Assembly (NCBI GenBank): GCA_017999915.1
Contig: JAGNKX010000004.1
Span: 266,023 to 330,022 of the forward strand
Source of the DNA: Spirochaetota bacterium
GTDB lineage: Bacteria > Spirochaetota > UBA4802 > UBA5550
Length of the DNA: 64,000 nt
Direction: 5' to 3'
Part shown: one piece after another, positions 51,004-61,094 of the stretch
How positions within the stretch are numbered: the stretch's first letter is position 1
Layout of the letters: every line of letters starts with the position of its first letter
The notes under the pieces: model-generated
What the model was told of the DNA's origin: nothing
Seen by the model: the letters and a program-made list of their open reading frames with translations, nothing else
Databases searched by the model: none
Position numbers and translations under genes: made by a program

Positions 51004-51969
51004 TTAATCACTATAGCCGCTCTTTTCATAGGCTGCAACTATTTTTTCAACAATTGGATGCCGTGAAATATCATCCCTGGTAAAACGAATGAAGCTTATA
51101 TCATTTATATCCTTGAGAATGCGCATGGCCTGGAGCAGGCCGGATTTCTTTGGTTTTTCTATGTCAATCTGGGTATCGTCGCCGGAAATGACTATTTTCG
51201 AATTGCCGCCGAGCCTGGTCAGGAACATCTTCATCTGCGCCACTGTGGTGTTCTGCGCCTCATCAAGGATGATGAAGGCGTTGTTCAGGGTCCGGCCCCT
51301 CATGTAGGCCAGAGGCGCCACCTCGATGATATTCTTCTCCATCATCTTAGATATCTTTTCGAAAGGCTGGAGGTCAAAAAGGGCGTCATAGAGGGGCCGC
51401 AGGTAGGGATTAATCTTCTGGATCAGATCGCCGGGAAGGTATCCCAGGTTCTCGCCCGCCTCCACGGCAGGCCTGGTAAGAATGATACGGTCTACCTTTC
51501 CAGTGAGAAGGAATTTCAGGGCCATCACCACCGCCAGGTAGGTCTTGCCGGTGCCGGCCGGCCCGGTGGCGATGGTGATCGGGAAAGTGTGCATGGCGGT
51601 TATGTAATGGGCCTGGTTCAGCGTTTTGGGCATTACCGCCTTGCCCGTGTCCGGGAAGGTTATCTTCAGCCGGTTTATATCGTCGGCCCTGAAATTCTTG
51701 CCCGATATGACCGTGTTGATGACATACCGAAGGTCAAAGTCATCGAACTCGTATTCCTTGCCGTTGGCATAGATGAAATCGCTCATGACATGGAGCAGTT
51801 TCATCACCAGGTCGTTCTTTTCCTTGACGGCCTTGACAATGAGGGTATTACCCCGCGGTATGATGTTGACGCCGGTTATCTCCTCGATTTTTTTGATATT
51901 TGAGTCCTGGTACCCGCAGATTCTCTTGAATATCGATATGTCATCGATTTCAAACCGGTTCTCGACCAT
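51004..51969 (-). CDS. PhoH-family ATPase
   Basis: 321 residues. PhoH-like P-loop protein: TGPAGTGKTYLAVVMAL (Walker A), IILTRPAVEAGENLGYLPGDL, and the Walker B ILDEAQNTTVAQMKMFLTRLG, with ISGDDTQID following. N-terminal KH-like part (IEEITGVNIIPRGNTL) is typical. Probably RNA helicase-related, functionally linked with YbeY. It is placed between aspS and the HD-7TM gene. Confidence 0.95.
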   Translation of the reverse strand: MVENRFEIDDISIFKRICGYQDSNIKKIEEITGVNIIPRGNTLIVKAVKEKNDLVMKLLHVMSDFIYANGKEYEFDDFDLRYVINTVISGKNFRADDINRLKITFPDTGKAVMPKTLNQAHYITAMHTFPITIATGPAGTGKTYLAVVMALKFLLTGKVDRIILTRPAVEAGENLGYLPGDLIQKINPYLRPLYDALFDLQPFEKISKMMEKNIIEVAPLAYMRGRTLNNAFIILDEAQNTTVAQMKMFLTRLGGNSKIVISGDDTQIDIEKPKKSGLLQAMRILKDINDISFIRFTRDDISRHPIVEKIVAAYEKSGYSD

Positions 51970-51970
51970 G

Positions 51971-53746
51971 TTATTTGCCGACCACCTTCAGATTGAGCTC
52001 CTGGAGCTGCTCCGGCGATACCGGCGACGGCGCGTTGCTCATCAGGCACTGTCCTCTCGTCGTCTTCGGGAAGGCTATGACGTCCCTGATAGATTTTTTT
52101 CCCAGGAGCAGCATCATGACGCGGTCAAGGCCCAGGGCGATGCCGCCATGGGGCGGCGCGCCGTACTTGAGGGCGTCAACCAGGAACGAAAATTTCTCGT
52201 CTGCTTCCTCTTTCGATATGCCCAGGAGCGAGAAAATCTTGCTCTGGACCTCCGGGTTGTTGATCCGTATCGATCCCCCGCCTATCTCGACTCCGTTGAG
52301 CACCACGTCATAAGCGTTTGCCAGGACCTTGTCCGCCTGCTCGGGCTTCAGGGTGTCCAGGATCGGGATGAACTCCGCCTTGGGCGAAGTGAAGGGATGG
52401 TGCTTTGAGTAAAAGCGCTTGTCCTGCTCGCTGTATTCAAAGAGCGGGAAATCGGTGACCCAGAGAAAATTGAGCTTCTTCTCGTCAATGAGGCCCAGGT
52501 CGCGGGCAATTTTCACGCGCACGCTCGCAAGGGCGCTTGATGCCGTGCCGTACGAATCTGCGACGAAGAATAAGGATGCCTGGCCTGAAAGGTTAAAAAG
52601 GGTTTTCAGCTTGTCCAGTTCTTCCGGCTTGAGGTACTTGGCAATGCCGCTTTCGGCCGCATTGTTATTGTACTTGAACATCAGGAGGCTTTTTGCGCCG
52701 AAGACCTTCGCGTCCTCTCCGTACTGGTCGGCCATCTTCCGCGAGAGCTTTCCGCCGTCGGGAACGGCTATGCCCTTAATGACGCCGCCGGAGGCCAGGG
52801 CCTGGGCGAAGACGCTGAATTCCGAATTCTTGAATATTTCACTGCAATCCTTTAACTCAAGGCCGAACCTCGTATCCGGTGCGTCCGAGCCGAACCGGTC
52901 CATGGCCTCCTGGTAGGTCAGGCGGGGAAAAGGAATTGTTATTTCGCTTCCCATGAGATCGCGTACGACCTCTTTAAGGAGCCCTTCTATGATCCCGATA
53001 ATGGTATCCTGATCAATGAATGACAGCTCCAGGTCAACCTGTGTGAATTCAGGCTGGCGGTCGCCCCGCAGGTCCTCGTCTCGGAAGCATTTTACGATCT
53101 GAAAATACCGGTCAAAACCGGAGATCATGAGTATCTGTTTGAATAGCTGCGGCGACTGCGGCAGAGCGTAGAACTCCCCCTTGCTGATGCGGCTCGGCAC
53201 AAGGAAGTCCCTCGCGCCTTCAGGGGTCGACTTGTTAAGAATAGGCGTTTCTATCTCGAAAAAGCGGTTATCGCTCAGGTACCGGCGCATAGTCATGGTG
53301 ACACGGTGGCGCTTGACGATAGCGTCGCGCATTTCCTCGCGCCTTAGGTCGAGATAGCGGTATTTCAGCCGCGTATCCTCGTTCAGCGTATCCTTGGAAT
53401 CGATCGGAATGGGAGGCACCTCCGAGGCGTTCAATATTATAAGGGAGTCGCAGAGGACTTCGATATAACCGGTAGGCTGGTCTGTCTTGATGTTCTTTTC
53501 GTCCCTGAGCCTCACGGTCCCTTTTATTGATACAACAAATTCGCTCCTGGCCTGGTCAGCTGTTTCCAGCAGTCCCGGCGCGGCTGAGGAATCGACAACG
53601 ACCTGCACCGTTCCGGATACATCCCTCAGCTTGATAAATATCAAACCGCCGAGATTCCTGTTGCTCTCGACCCATCCGGCCAGCTCGACTTGTCGGCCCA
53701 CATCAGACTGATTCAATTCACCGCAATATGACCTGTTCTTAAACAT
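51971..53746 (-). CDS. aspS: Aspartyl-tRNA synthetase
   Basis: 591 residues from the ATG at 53746 (GTG two codons earlier also open). Bacterial-type class II synthetase: N-terminal OB anticodon-binding domain, motif 1 region, motif 2 QVDLELSF-type FRDEDLRGDRQPEFTQ, GAD insertion domain in the middle, motif 3 GIALGLDRVMML near the C-terminus. Charges tRNA-Asp; whether it also charges tRNA-Asn cannot be told by eye. Confidence 0.97.
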   Translation of the reverse strand: MFKNRSYCGELNQSDVGRQVELAGWVESNRNLGGLIFIKLRDVSGTVQVVVDSSAAPGLLETADQARSEFVVSIKGTVRLRDEKNIKTDQPTGYIEVLCDSLIILNASEVPPIPIDSKDTLNEDTRLKYRYLDLRREEMRDAIVKRHRVTMTMRRYLSDNRFFEIETPILNKSTPEGARDFLVPSRISKGEFYALPQSPQLFKQILMISGFDRYFQIVKCFRDEDLRGDRQPEFTQVDLELSFIDQDTIIGIIEGLLKEVVRDLMGSEITIPFPRLTYQEAMDRFGSDAPDTRFGLELKDCSEIFKNSEFSVFAQALASGGVIKGIAVPDGGKLSRKMADQYGEDAKVFGAKSLLMFKYNNNAAESGIAKYLKPEELDKLKTLFNLSGQASLFFVADSYGTASSALASVRVKIARDLGLIDEKKLNFLWVTDFPLFEYSEQDKRFYSKHHPFTSPKAEFIPILDTLKPEQADKVLANAYDVVLNGVEIGGGSIRINNPEVQSKIFSLLGISKEEADEKFSFLVDALKYGAPPHGGIALGLDRVMMLLLGKKSIRDVIAFPKTTRGQCLMSNAPSPVSPEQLQELNLKVVGK

Positions 53747-53791
53747 ACTCACACTTCTTTTTTAAAAACTTATAATGTAATAACCTTGATA

Positions 53792-53814
53792 CCCCGCCGC
53801 CTTAGGCGGAGGGG
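53792..53814. repeat. Compact GC-rich inverted repeat upstream of aspS
   Basis: CCCC-G-CCGCC, loop TTA, GGCGG-A-GGGG (53792-53814): a short hairpin with one internal mismatch, 46 bases before aspS. GC-rich in an otherwise AT-rich gap. Could be an attenuator-like or relic repeat element. Confidence 0.5.
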
Positions 53815-53939
53815 GCATTATTGATATGTATTACCTTAATATAACAATTATTGTAAGAATAATTCATCAGATTGTTCAAAACAAGTTAATTCTTGTCATC
53901 GGGAGTATTTGTCAAGCTGAAATTATGCGGTGGATATAT

Positions 53940-53991
53940 ATGCGCCTTCTGTTAGGGTGGGGTTTAAACCCCACCCTAACAGAAGGCGCAT
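53940..53991. repeat. Perfect 52-bp palindrome after glmM
   Basis: Two 26-base arms (starting ATGCGCCTTC, centred on GTTTAAAC at 53962-53969) are exact reverse complements with no spacer. It begins 6 bases beyond the glmM-like stop on the - strand. No T-run follows on the - strand, so it is not a standard terminator, though it could still end or stabilise transcripts. Confidence 0.95.
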
Positions 53992-53996
53992 GGGGA

Positions 53997-55355
53997 TTAT
54001 TTCAACAATTTCTCAAAATGCCTGTAAATCGCTTCCGCCTGGGCGGCATCCTTCCCTTCGGATATGATGCGGAATATCGGCTCGGTATTGGATGGCCTGA
54101 GGTGTACCCAGCCGCCGGCGAATTCGTGGGAAGTGGTGAACTCTATCCGGAGCCCGTCGATACTCGATATCGTTTGCTGCGAATATTCCTGTTCGAGGCG
54201 CTTCAGTATGGACGGATCGACGCCCTTCCCTGCCAGCTTGATGCTCCCTTTTTTCATGGTATAGCGCGGAAGCTTCGCGACCAGCTCTGAAATCGACATT
54301 GACCGCTCCGCCATCATCTCCAGCACATAGCTGATCCCGACAAGGCTGTCCCTGCCAAGATGAACTTCCGGGGAAATGACCCCGCCGTTGCCCTCACCGC
54401 CGATGCGGGCTCCGTTGCGCATCATCTCTTCTACGACGTTTATTTCGCCCACCCTGGCCCGCGCCACCGGCGACCCGTGGGACGCCGCTATGTCATCTAC
54501 CGTCTTGGTAGTGGAAAGGTTTATGACCACCCTCCCCGGCTTTTTTGCCAGCAGGTGCTCCACCACAAGGGCGATGGTGCTTTCCTCGCCTATGGGCTTT
54601 CCCCTGTCATCGACGATGGCCAGCCGGTCAGCGTCCGGGTCCTGGGCAAAGCCGATATCGGCCTTCTCCTCGACTACCTTCTTGGAAAGGATCGCGAGAT
54701 TTTCAGGCACGGGCTCGGCCCCGCGGGGAAAAAGGCCGTTCATTTCGCAGTGGATCGGAACCACGTCACATCCCAGCCGCTTTAACAGGTTTATGGTGAT
54801 GCGGGAACCGGCGCCGTTTACCGAATCGAGAACGACCCTGAATTTCTTTTTGCCTATCCTGTCACTGTCCACGACTGACAGCACTTTGCCGATATGTATA
54901 TCATCCGCACCGGTTTCGCCCGTGACAGTGCCAACACCGTCCCACCGCTTATACGCAAAGGGAGATTCCATTAATTTAAAGAATTCGTCTATTTCGGAAG
55001 CCGTGAGGAACGTCCCCGATTTGCCCACAAGCTTGAAGGCGTTCCATTCTATGGGGTTGTGCGACGCGGATATGACGATTCCACCGGCTGCATGGAGATG
55101 CTCCACCATGACCTGCACGGTGGGGGTCGGGACGATGCCGATGTTCACGACATTGCATCCTGACAGCATGAGGGCTGATTCGAGGCCCTTTTCTATGGCC
55201 GCGCCGGTTGGCCTCGAGTCCCTTCCGATTACGACAGTGCCGAATCCGCAATATTTCGCGAAAGCAGACGCTACGCCTGTGATAAGGTCCGGCGTAACAG
55301 TCTCCCCGACTATGCCCCTGATCCCGGATACGCTCTTCATTAATACCGATGACAT
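53997..55355 (-). CDS. glmM: Phosphoglucosamine/phosphomannomutase-family protein
   Basis: 452 residues, the length of GlmM/ManB. Motifs: GIRGIVGETVTPDLI, catalytic Ser in ISASHNPIEWNAFKLV, metal loop DPDADRLAI, sugar loop GEGNGGVISPE, phosphate loop RPSNTEPIFRII. GlmM makes glucosamine-1-phosphate for cell-wall precursors. The GEGNGGV sugar loop differs from the GGEQSGH of E. coli GlmM and looks like a broader PMM/GlmM subgroup, so the substrate is not certain. Six bases upstream of secA's stop. Confidence 0.85.
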   Translation of the reverse strand: MSSVLMKSVSGIRGIVGETVTPDLITGVASAFAKYCGFGTVVIGRDSRPTGAAIEKGLESALMLSGCNVVNIGIVPTPTVQVMVEHLHAAGGIVISASHNPIEWNAFKLVGKSGTFLTASEIDEFFKLMESPFAYKRWDGVGTVTGETGADDIHIGKVLSVVDSDRIGKKKFRVVLDSVNGAGSRITINLLKRLGCDVVPIHCEMNGLFPRGAEPVPENLAILSKKVVEEKADIGFAQDPDADRLAIVDDRGKPIGEESTIALVVEHLLAKKPGRVVINLSTTKTVDDIAASHGSPVARARVGEINVVEEMMRNGARIGGEGNGGVISPEVHLGRDSLVGISYVLEMMAERSMSISELVAKLPRYTMKKGSIKLAGKGVDPSILKRLEQEYSQQTISSIDGLRIEFTTSHEFAGGWVHLRPSNTEPIFRIISEGKDAAQAEAIYRHFEKLLK

Positions 55356-55360
55356 GACGA

Positions 55361-58120
55361 TTACCTTCTGTTCCTGCGGCTTTTCTTGCGCTTAACGCCG
55401 CCCACGGTTTCCTGGTGCTCATGCTCTTTTTTTTGTTCCGCGGGCCTTTGCCCCGGTACGGCCTGTGATTGTGACGTCATGGGGATTCCGCCGGCGCCGA
55501 ACTGTTCGACCTCTGCGTGAAATTCGCTTCCGATGATTTCCGCCGACGGCACCGGGGGCTCTTCCTCGACAATGCGCTCGACCTGGACCCTCATGAGGTA
55601 TTCGAGGATGTCTTCCTTCAGGGTCGCGAGCATGTCCCTGAATAGGTTGAAGCCTTGGATCTTGTACTCCACCAGGGGATTCCGCTCGCCGTAGCTCAGG
55701 GTCCAGATGCCGTCCCGCATCTCGTCCATGTTGTACAGGTGGTCCCGCCACTTGGTGTCGATGATCTGGAGCGATATCATCCGCTCGAGAGCCCTCATAT
55801 CCTTCACGCCAAGAGTCTCCTCTTTCGTCTTATAGGCCTTTTTCAGCTCGTTTATTATGGCTTCCTCGAATTCCGAGTATCTCATCTCCATGGGGCTTAT
55901 TTTTTCAAGATCGAGGTCGACGCCGAACTTGAAGCGCATCCAGTTCCTGAGACCTTCAAGGTCCCATTCCTCGGGATGGGCCATGCCGCCGGTGAACACT
56001 TCCAGTTTTTCCCTGCAGATGTCTTCTATGTAGGCGGCGAACTTGTAGGATATGTCCTCGCCCAGGAGAATCTCGTCGCGCTCCTTGTAGATGAACTCGC
56101 GCTGGGAGTTCATGACGTCGTCGTATTCGAGAAGGTGCTTCCGTATGTCGAAGTTGCGGCCCTCAACCCGCTTCTGCGCGCTGGCGATCGCCTTCGTCAC
56201 CATGGGGCTCTCTATTTCCTGTCCTTCCTCCATGCCCAGGCGCTGCATGATGTTGCCGATCCGCTCGGATCCGAAGAGCCTCATAAGCTCGTCTTCGAGG
56301 GCCAGGTAAAACCGGGACGAGCCGGGGTCACCCTGGCGGCCGGAGCGCCCCCGCAACTGGTTGTCGATGCGGCGCGCCTCGTGGCGCTCGGTGCCCAGGA
56401 TATGGAGACCGCCAGCCTCCACGACTTTGTTGTGGTTGACGTACCATTCCCTTCCTTCCCGCACCAGGGTTTTCGCCTTGTGCTTGTCCTGTCCAGTCAA
56501 CTGCTCGGAAAGCTGCTCGGCCTTGTCGAAATCAGACGTGAAAATCGAAATCTTAAAATCATTCCAGAGGTTTGCGTCATGGACCGGCACGTGCGATTCG
56601 AGCTCATCCACATAGAGCCTGCGTCCGCCCAGGACTATGTCGGTCCCGCGGCCCGCCATGTTCGTGGCAATGGTCACCGCGCCTGGCCGTCCGGCCTCGG
56701 CGATGATGCGCGCCTCCTGCTCGTGGAACTTGGCGTTCAGCACGTTATGCATGATCCCCTTCGACCGGAGCAGCTGCGAGAGCTTTTCCGACCTGTCGAT
56801 GGAAATGGTTCCCACCAGGATCGGCTGACTCTTCGCGTTAAGCTCCCGTATCTCGCTTATGATGGCGTCATACTTTTCCCGCTCGGTCCGGTAGACCTTG
56901 TCCGGGTAGTCCCGCCGTATCATCGGCATGTTCGTCGGAACAACAACTACGTCGAGCTTGTAAATCTTCTGGAACTCGACCGCTTCCGTGTCCGCGGTAC
57001 CGGTCATGCCGCCGAGCTTCTTATACATCCTGAAAAAGTTCTGGAAGGTGATGGTCGCCAGTGTCTGGCTTTCCCGGGCGATAGTGACGTTTTCCTTGGC
57101 TTCCAGTGCCTGGTGGAGTCCGTCGGAGTAGCGGCGGCCAGGCATGAGGCGGCCTGTGAATTCGTCGACGATAATGACCTGGCCGTCCTTGACGATGTAG
57201 TCCTCGTCGATATGGAACAGCGTGTGGGCCTTCAGCGCCTGGTTGACATGGTGCACGGTGTCGATATGCCTGTTGTCATAGAGGTTGTCGATCTTGAGGA
57301 GGCGCTGCACGTGGTTGACACCGTCCTCGGTAAGGGTGACATGACGGTCCTTCTCATTCACCTCGTAATCGGCCTTTTCCTTGAGGTTGAGAATGACCTT
57401 GTTTATGAGATAGTATTTCTTGGTGGACTCCTCCGTGGAGCCGGATATGATGAGCGGCGTCCGGGCCTCGTCGATGAGGATGGAGTCGACTTCGTCCACG
57501 ATGGCGTAATTGAGGACCCGCTGGACGCGGAGGCTCTGGTGCTCCACCATGTTGTCGCGTAGGTAATCGAAGCCGAATTCGTTGTTGGTGCCGTAGGTTA
57601 CGTCGCACCTGTACGACACCTGCCGGTTATAGGGGGACATGTCGTGCTGGATGACGCCGACTTCTAGGCCGAGGAACTTGTAGATAGTGCCCATCCATTC
57701 CGAGTCCCGGCGAGCAAGGTAGTCGTTCACCGTGACGACATGGACGCCCTTCCCTCCGAGTGCGTTGAGATACACCGGGAGAGTTGCCACCAGGGTCTTG
57801 CCTTCGCCGGTCTTCATTTCCGTGATGCGCCCCTGGTGGAGGACTACGCCGCCCATGAGCTGCACGTCGAAGTGACGCATTCCCAGGGTGCGCACCGACG
57901 CTTCACGCGTCAGTGCAAAGGCCTCGGGAAGCAGGCTGTCAAGGGACTCTCCCTTTTCTATACGCTGGCGGAATTTCGAGGTCATGCCGCGCATTTCGTC
58001 GTTGGTGAGCTTTTTCATATTCGGCTCGAGGGCGTTGATCTTGTGCACGATGGGCCACAGCTTTTTCACGTCCCTCTCATGCTTTGTGCCGAAGAATATG
58101 CTCAGAATTTTATCAATCAT
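55361..58120 (-). CDS. secA: Preprotein translocase ATPase SecA
   Basis: 919 residues. Walker [15 protein letters not shown]-type [18 protein letters not shown], preprotein cross-linking domain, GTDIVLGGR and the second RecA domain, then [16 protein letters not shown] and the HSD/HWD region [10 protein letters not shown]. It powers secretion through SecYEG. The C-terminus ends in a Lys/Arg-rich stretch ([10 protein letters not shown]) and lacks the four-Cys zinc motif that many SecA have for SecB binding. Confidence 0.97.
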   Translation of the reverse strand: MIDKILSIFFGTKHERDVKKLWPIVHKINALEPNMKKLTNDEMRGMTSKFRQRIEKGESLDSLLPEAFALTREASVRTLGMRHFDVQLMGGVVLHQGRITEMKTGEGKTLVATLPVYLNALGGKGVHVVTVNDYLARRDSEWMGTIYKFLGLEVGVIQHDMSPYNRQVSYRCDVTYGTNNEFGFDYLRDNMVEHQSLRVQRVLNYAIVDEVDSILIDEARTPLIISGSTEESTKKYYLINKVILNLKEKADYEVNEKDRHVTLTEDGVNHVQRLLKIDNLYDNRHIDTVHHVNQALKAHTLFHIDEDYIVKDGQVIIVDEFTGRLMPGRRYSDGLHQALEAKENVTIARESQTLATITFQNFFRMYKKLGGMTGTADTEAVEFQKIYKLDVVVVPTNMPMIRRDYPDKVYRTEREKYDAIISEIRELNAKSQPILVGTISIDRSEKLSQLLRSKGIMHNVLNAKFHEQEARIIAEAGRPGAVTIATNMAGRGTDIVLGGRRLYVDELESHVPVHDANLWNDFKISIFTSDFDKAEQLSEQLTGQDKHKAKTLVREGREWYVNHNKVVEAGGLHILGTERHEARRIDNQLRGRSGRQGDPGSSRFYLALEDELMRLFGSERIGNIMQRLGMEEGQEIESPMVTKAIASAQKRVEGRNFDIRKHLLEYDDVMNSQREFIYKERDEILLGEDISYKFAAYIEDICREKLEVFTGGMAHPEEWDLEGLRNWMRFKFGVDLDLEKISPMEMRYSEFEEAIINELKKAYKTKEETLGVKDMRALERMISLQIIDTKWRDHLYNMDEMRDGIWTLSYGERNPLVEYKIQGFNLFRDMLATLKEDILEYLMRVQVERIVEEEPPVPSAEIIGSEFHAEVEQFGAGGIPMTSQSQAVPGQRPAEQKKEHEHQETVGGVKRKKSRRNRR

Positions 58121-58278
58121 GGTTCGGTCCTTTCAGGTTATGTCCGGAATAGTCACAGTTTGTCAGTAAAAACAAGGTAAGTGATGTTGCTAATATTCCG
58201 TGGATATTTAACCGACATAAAACTTTTCCGTCAATAATAAATCTGCTATAAATATTTCAAGAATAATATATGATTATG

Positions 58279-58304
58279 AAAGCGCGGTCACGTGACCGCG
58301 CTTT
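58279..58304 (-). terminator. Terminator of the hflX-GNAT operon
   Basis: Perfect 26-base palindrome with arm AAAGCGCGGTCAC and T-runs on both sides (CTTTTATAA on +). It lies 31 bases beyond the GNAT stop on the - strand and would also work bidirectionally. Confidence 0.85.
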
Positions 58305-58334
58305 TATAATATGCACACATCCTCAAGGGGTATC

Positions 58335-58772
58335 TTAAAAATACTTCCGAAATCCCTTTACCTCTCCCGGGTCATACCCTGCTTCCCTGTAAAAGGAATG
58401 GGCGCCGGTGCGGAACGACGAGGAGCAGAACTCGATGAATATGCAGTTCCGATCCCGGGCGATCGATTCGACCTTTTCCATGAGCAAGGAACCTATTCCC
58501 TTTCTATGCCATCCCGCGTCCACCACGAGGTTTTCCATGATCATGAAGGGCCTGCAATCCTTGACCAGGTCGTGGCATATCACCGCCATGATGGTACCGA
58601 CCAGACGATTATCTCCGGCCCTGGCGCCGAAAAGGCAATAATCGCCGTTGGCCGTGATTTTTTCGAAGGTCTCCCTCATTCCTTCGGGATCGACGTCTCT
58701 GTTTGCAAGCTGTTCATAGAGTTTTGCCAGCTGCGGCAGGTCACTTATGGTTATGTCATTGATGATGAACAC
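58335..58772 (-). CDS. GNAT-family N-acetyltransferase
   Basis: 145 residues. N-acetyltransferase fold: the acetyl-CoA loop VDAGWHRKGIGSLLMEKVES (G-x-G-x-x-x-L) near 89-108, FIEFCSSSFRTGAHSFYREAGY near 112-133. Substrate cannot be predicted. Six bases separate it from hflX, upstream. Confidence 0.88.
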   Translation of the reverse strand: MFIINDITISDLPQLAKLYEQLANRDVDPEGMRETFEKITANGDYCLFGARAGDNRLVGTIMAVICHDLVKDCRPFMIMENLVVDAGWHRKGIGSLLMEKVESIARDRNCIFIEFCSSSFRTGAHSFYREAGYDPGEVKGFRKYF

Positions 58773-58778
58773 GGATTT

Positions 58779-59948
58779 TCAGATTCCTCCGGCATGGGCG
58801 GTCGTCGATTCAGGCCTGTTTTGGTCGCCTTTTACCATCCGGTTCTCATAAATCTCCATCATTCTCTGCTTCAGCTCTTCCAGGCCAGTGCCCTGTGCCG
58901 CCGATCCGATGATCGCGCCGGGATAGTTGTTCCCCATCCTATTGGCGATGGCTTCGTCATCAAGGAGATCGGCCTTGTTGAAAAACTGTATCACCTTCTT
59001 GTCCGCGCCGCCGAGCTCATAGATCTCCTGGTTCACGGTCCTGATGTTAGAGGTGATTTCATGTGACGAGATATCGATGATGTGGACGAGAAAATCGGCG
59101 TTAAGTATCTCTTCCAGCGTGGACCGGAAGGATTCGACCAGGTTTGCCGGCAGGTTCCTGATAAATCCGACAGTATCAACAATGAGGCATTTCCTGCCCT
59201 CGCCGAGGTACACCGTACGTGTATAGGAGTCGAGGGTCGCGAAGAGACGGTCCTCTACAAAGAGATCATCCTTTGCCAGGCGGTTAATGACCGTTGACTT
59301 GCCTGCGTTGGTGTATCCCACCACGGCCCCCACCAGCTCGTTCCGCCGTCCCTTGCGCATGGTTTCGCGGTGTCTCCGTATCTTTTCCAGCTTGCGGTTG
59401 AGACTCGATATTCGACGGAGGATGTGGCGACGGTCGGTTTCCAGCATCTTTTCGCCGGGTCCCCTGGTGCCGATGCCGCCGCCGAGACGCGACAGCACGC
59501 CGCCGAGGCCCTTGAGGCGCGGCAGGATATACTTGAGCTGAGCCAGCTCCACCTGGATCTTCGATTCCGTGCTGCGTGCCCTGCGGGCGAATATGTCCAT
59601 GATGATCTCGTTCCGTCCGATGACGCGGCACTTCAGGCGCTCCTCCAGGTTCCGGACCTGGGCCGGCCTGATGGTGTTAAGGTCGAACACGATGAGGCGG
59701 ATCTTTTTTTCGGCTATTATTTTCTCTATTTCCGAGAGATATCCCTTGCCTACGATATACGTCGGATCGATGGCGTCGCGGTTCACGATCTGCCTGCCTG
59801 CCACGACGGCCCCGGCGGTCTTTACCAGGAGAACCAGCTCGTCGAGGGAATGCTCCAGGTATTCGTTATCGGCGCCCCGCAGGCGTATACCGAACAGGAG
59901 TGCGCGCTCATCTTTAGATGAAGGGATCCTATTTACTGATGCATCCAT
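58779..59948 (-). CDS. hflX: Ribosome-associated GTPase HflX
   Basis: 389 residues. N-terminal HflX domain with ARRARSTESKIQVELAQLKY, then RLGGGIGTRGPGEKMLETDRR (diagnostic for HflX), G domain GYTNAGKST (G1), DTVGFIRNLP (G3) and FNKADLLDDE (G4). HflX splits stalled ribosomes and rescues them after stress. The start overlaps the end of the DUF192 gene by 20 bases, a sign of coupling. Confidence 0.95.
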   Translation of the reverse strand: MDASVNRIPSSKDERALLFGIRLRGADNEYLEHSLDELVLLVKTAGAVVAGRQIVNRDAIDPTYIVGKGYLSEIEKIIAEKKIRLIVFDLNTIRPAQVRNLEERLKCRVIGRNEIIMDIFARRARSTESKIQVELAQLKYILPRLKGLGGVLSRLGGGIGTRGPGEKMLETDRRHILRRISSLNRKLEKIRRHRETMRKGRRNELVGAVVGYTNAGKSTVINRLAKDDLFVEDRLFATLDSYTRTVYLGEGRKCLIVDTVGFIRNLPANLVESFRSTLEEILNADFLVHIIDISSHEITSNIRTVNQEIYELGGADKKVIQFFNKADLLDDEAIANRMGNNYPGAIIGSAAQGTGLEELKQRMMEIYENRMVKGDQNRPESTTAHAGGI

Positions 59949-60393
59949 CGAGGACTATTCTGCAGCCTTTCACAATATTGTTCTTCCTGAACCATCCCTG
60001 GTTTACCTCCAGGGCGTACCGCGCGGGCATGGCCGACGGGTATGTGACCGATGTATCCAGGGGCTTCATGTCGTATATCTCGTTGATAACTCCCGTTGAG
60101 CTGATATAGGCTATGCTCAGTGGAATGAAAGTGTTTTTCATCCAGAAATTATGCCTGCTCTCACGGTCGAACACGAAAAGCATGCCCCTCCCCTGGGTCA
60201 TCTCCCTGCGGTTCATGAGGCCCTTTGTCCTCAGCGGTTCCGTGTCGGCAATTTCCACAATCAGGGGAACCTGCCTGCCCTGGGTATCGATGATCATTAA
60301 CTTGAAGGGCTCCTTCGCCGCAAGGGTGGGTACGGTAACGCCTGAAATGATAATTAATAATAGTATGAATATCGTTCGCCCTGATCCACTCAT
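59929..60393 (-). CDS. DUF192-family secreted protein
   Basis: 154 residues from the ATG at 60393, which overlaps the rph stop (ATGA); a longer frame upstream lacks homology. N-terminal signal segment (residues 6-25, TIFILLLIIISGVTVPTLAA), then DUF192: ADTEPLRTKGLMNRREM, GRGMLFVFD, NFWMKNTFIPLSIAYIS and YALEVNQGWFRKNNI. A small periplasmic domain of unknown role. Confidence 0.88.
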   Translation of the reverse strand: MSGSGRTIFILLLIIISGVTVPTLAAKEPFKLMIIDTQGRQVPLIVEIADTEPLRTKGLMNRREMTQGRGMLFVFDRESRHNFWMKNTFIPLSIAYISSTGVINEIYDMKPLDTSVTYPSAMPARYALEVNQGWFRKNNIVKGCRIVLDGCISK

Positions 60394-61094
60394 ATATGCT
60401 CCTTCTGTATCCGCATCAATTCGTTTATCCCCTCTTCCGCCAGCTGAATCATCGAATCCAGCTGCTTCTTCGTAAATGATTTTTTTTCCGCCGTGCCCTG
60501 CACTTCGATGATATTCGATTGGCCGTCCATGACGACATTCATGTCGACATCGGCCCGTGAATCCTCCGCGAAGTCGAGGTCCATCAAAAGCTCGTTGCCG
60601 ACATATCCCACCGATACCGCCGCCACGGCGCTCCTGATCGGATCCCTGTCTATGAGGCCTTCTCCTATCATGCGCCGGACCGCCCGGGCCAGGGCTATAT
60701 ATCCCCCGGTGATTGCAGCCGTGCGGGTACCCCCATCCGCCTGAAGGACGTCGCAATCCACGGTGATGAGGCAGTTCTTCATCGCGGTAAGATCGACGGA
60801 GCTGCGGAGGGCCCGCGCGATGAGGCGCTGTATTTCCACTGCCCGGCCGTCCCTCCGGAAGAGGTCCCTTCCCGTCCGTCGGGGCGTCGAGTATGGCAAG
60901 AGGGAATACTCAGCCGTGATCCAGCCTGTTCCGCGGTTCACGGCATGGTCCGGCACATCGGCGCTTACGCTGGCAGCGCAGATCACCCTGGTGTTCCCCA
61001 TTTCAAAAAGTGCCGAACCATATGCGCCGGGGCAAAAATCCGTTGTAACGCGAGGGTCCCTGAGCCGGCCGTTATTTCTCCCGTTCGATCTCAT
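60390..61094 (-). CDS. rph: Ribonuclease PH
   Basis: 234 residues from the ATG at 61094, giving MRSNGRNNGRLRDPRVTTDF like other RPH; a longer in-frame start would add a non-homologous tail. Phosphorolytic 3' exonuclease that trims tRNA ends. AVNRGTGWITAEYSLLPYST and ADGGTRTAAITGGYIAL are diagnostic. Overlaps the upstream small gene by 23 bases. Confidence 0.93.
   Translation of the reverse strand: MRSNGRNNGRLRDPRVTTDFCPGAYGSALFEMGNTRVICAASVSADVPDHAVNRGTGWITAEYSLLPYSTPRRTGRDLFRRDGRAVEIQRLIARALRSSVDLTAMKNCLITVDCDVLQADGGTRTAAITGGYIALARAVRRMIGEGLIDRDPIRSAVAAVSVGYVGNELLMDLDFAEDSRADVDMNVVMDGQSNIIEVQGTAEKKSFTKKQLDSMIQLAEEGINELMRIQKEHI

Noticed and set aside
55655..57562. Open + strand frame of 635 codons opposite secA
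   Set aside because: It lies fully antisense to a clear secA gene, has no family motif and no ribosome site; such long antisense frames come from GC-rich codon use.
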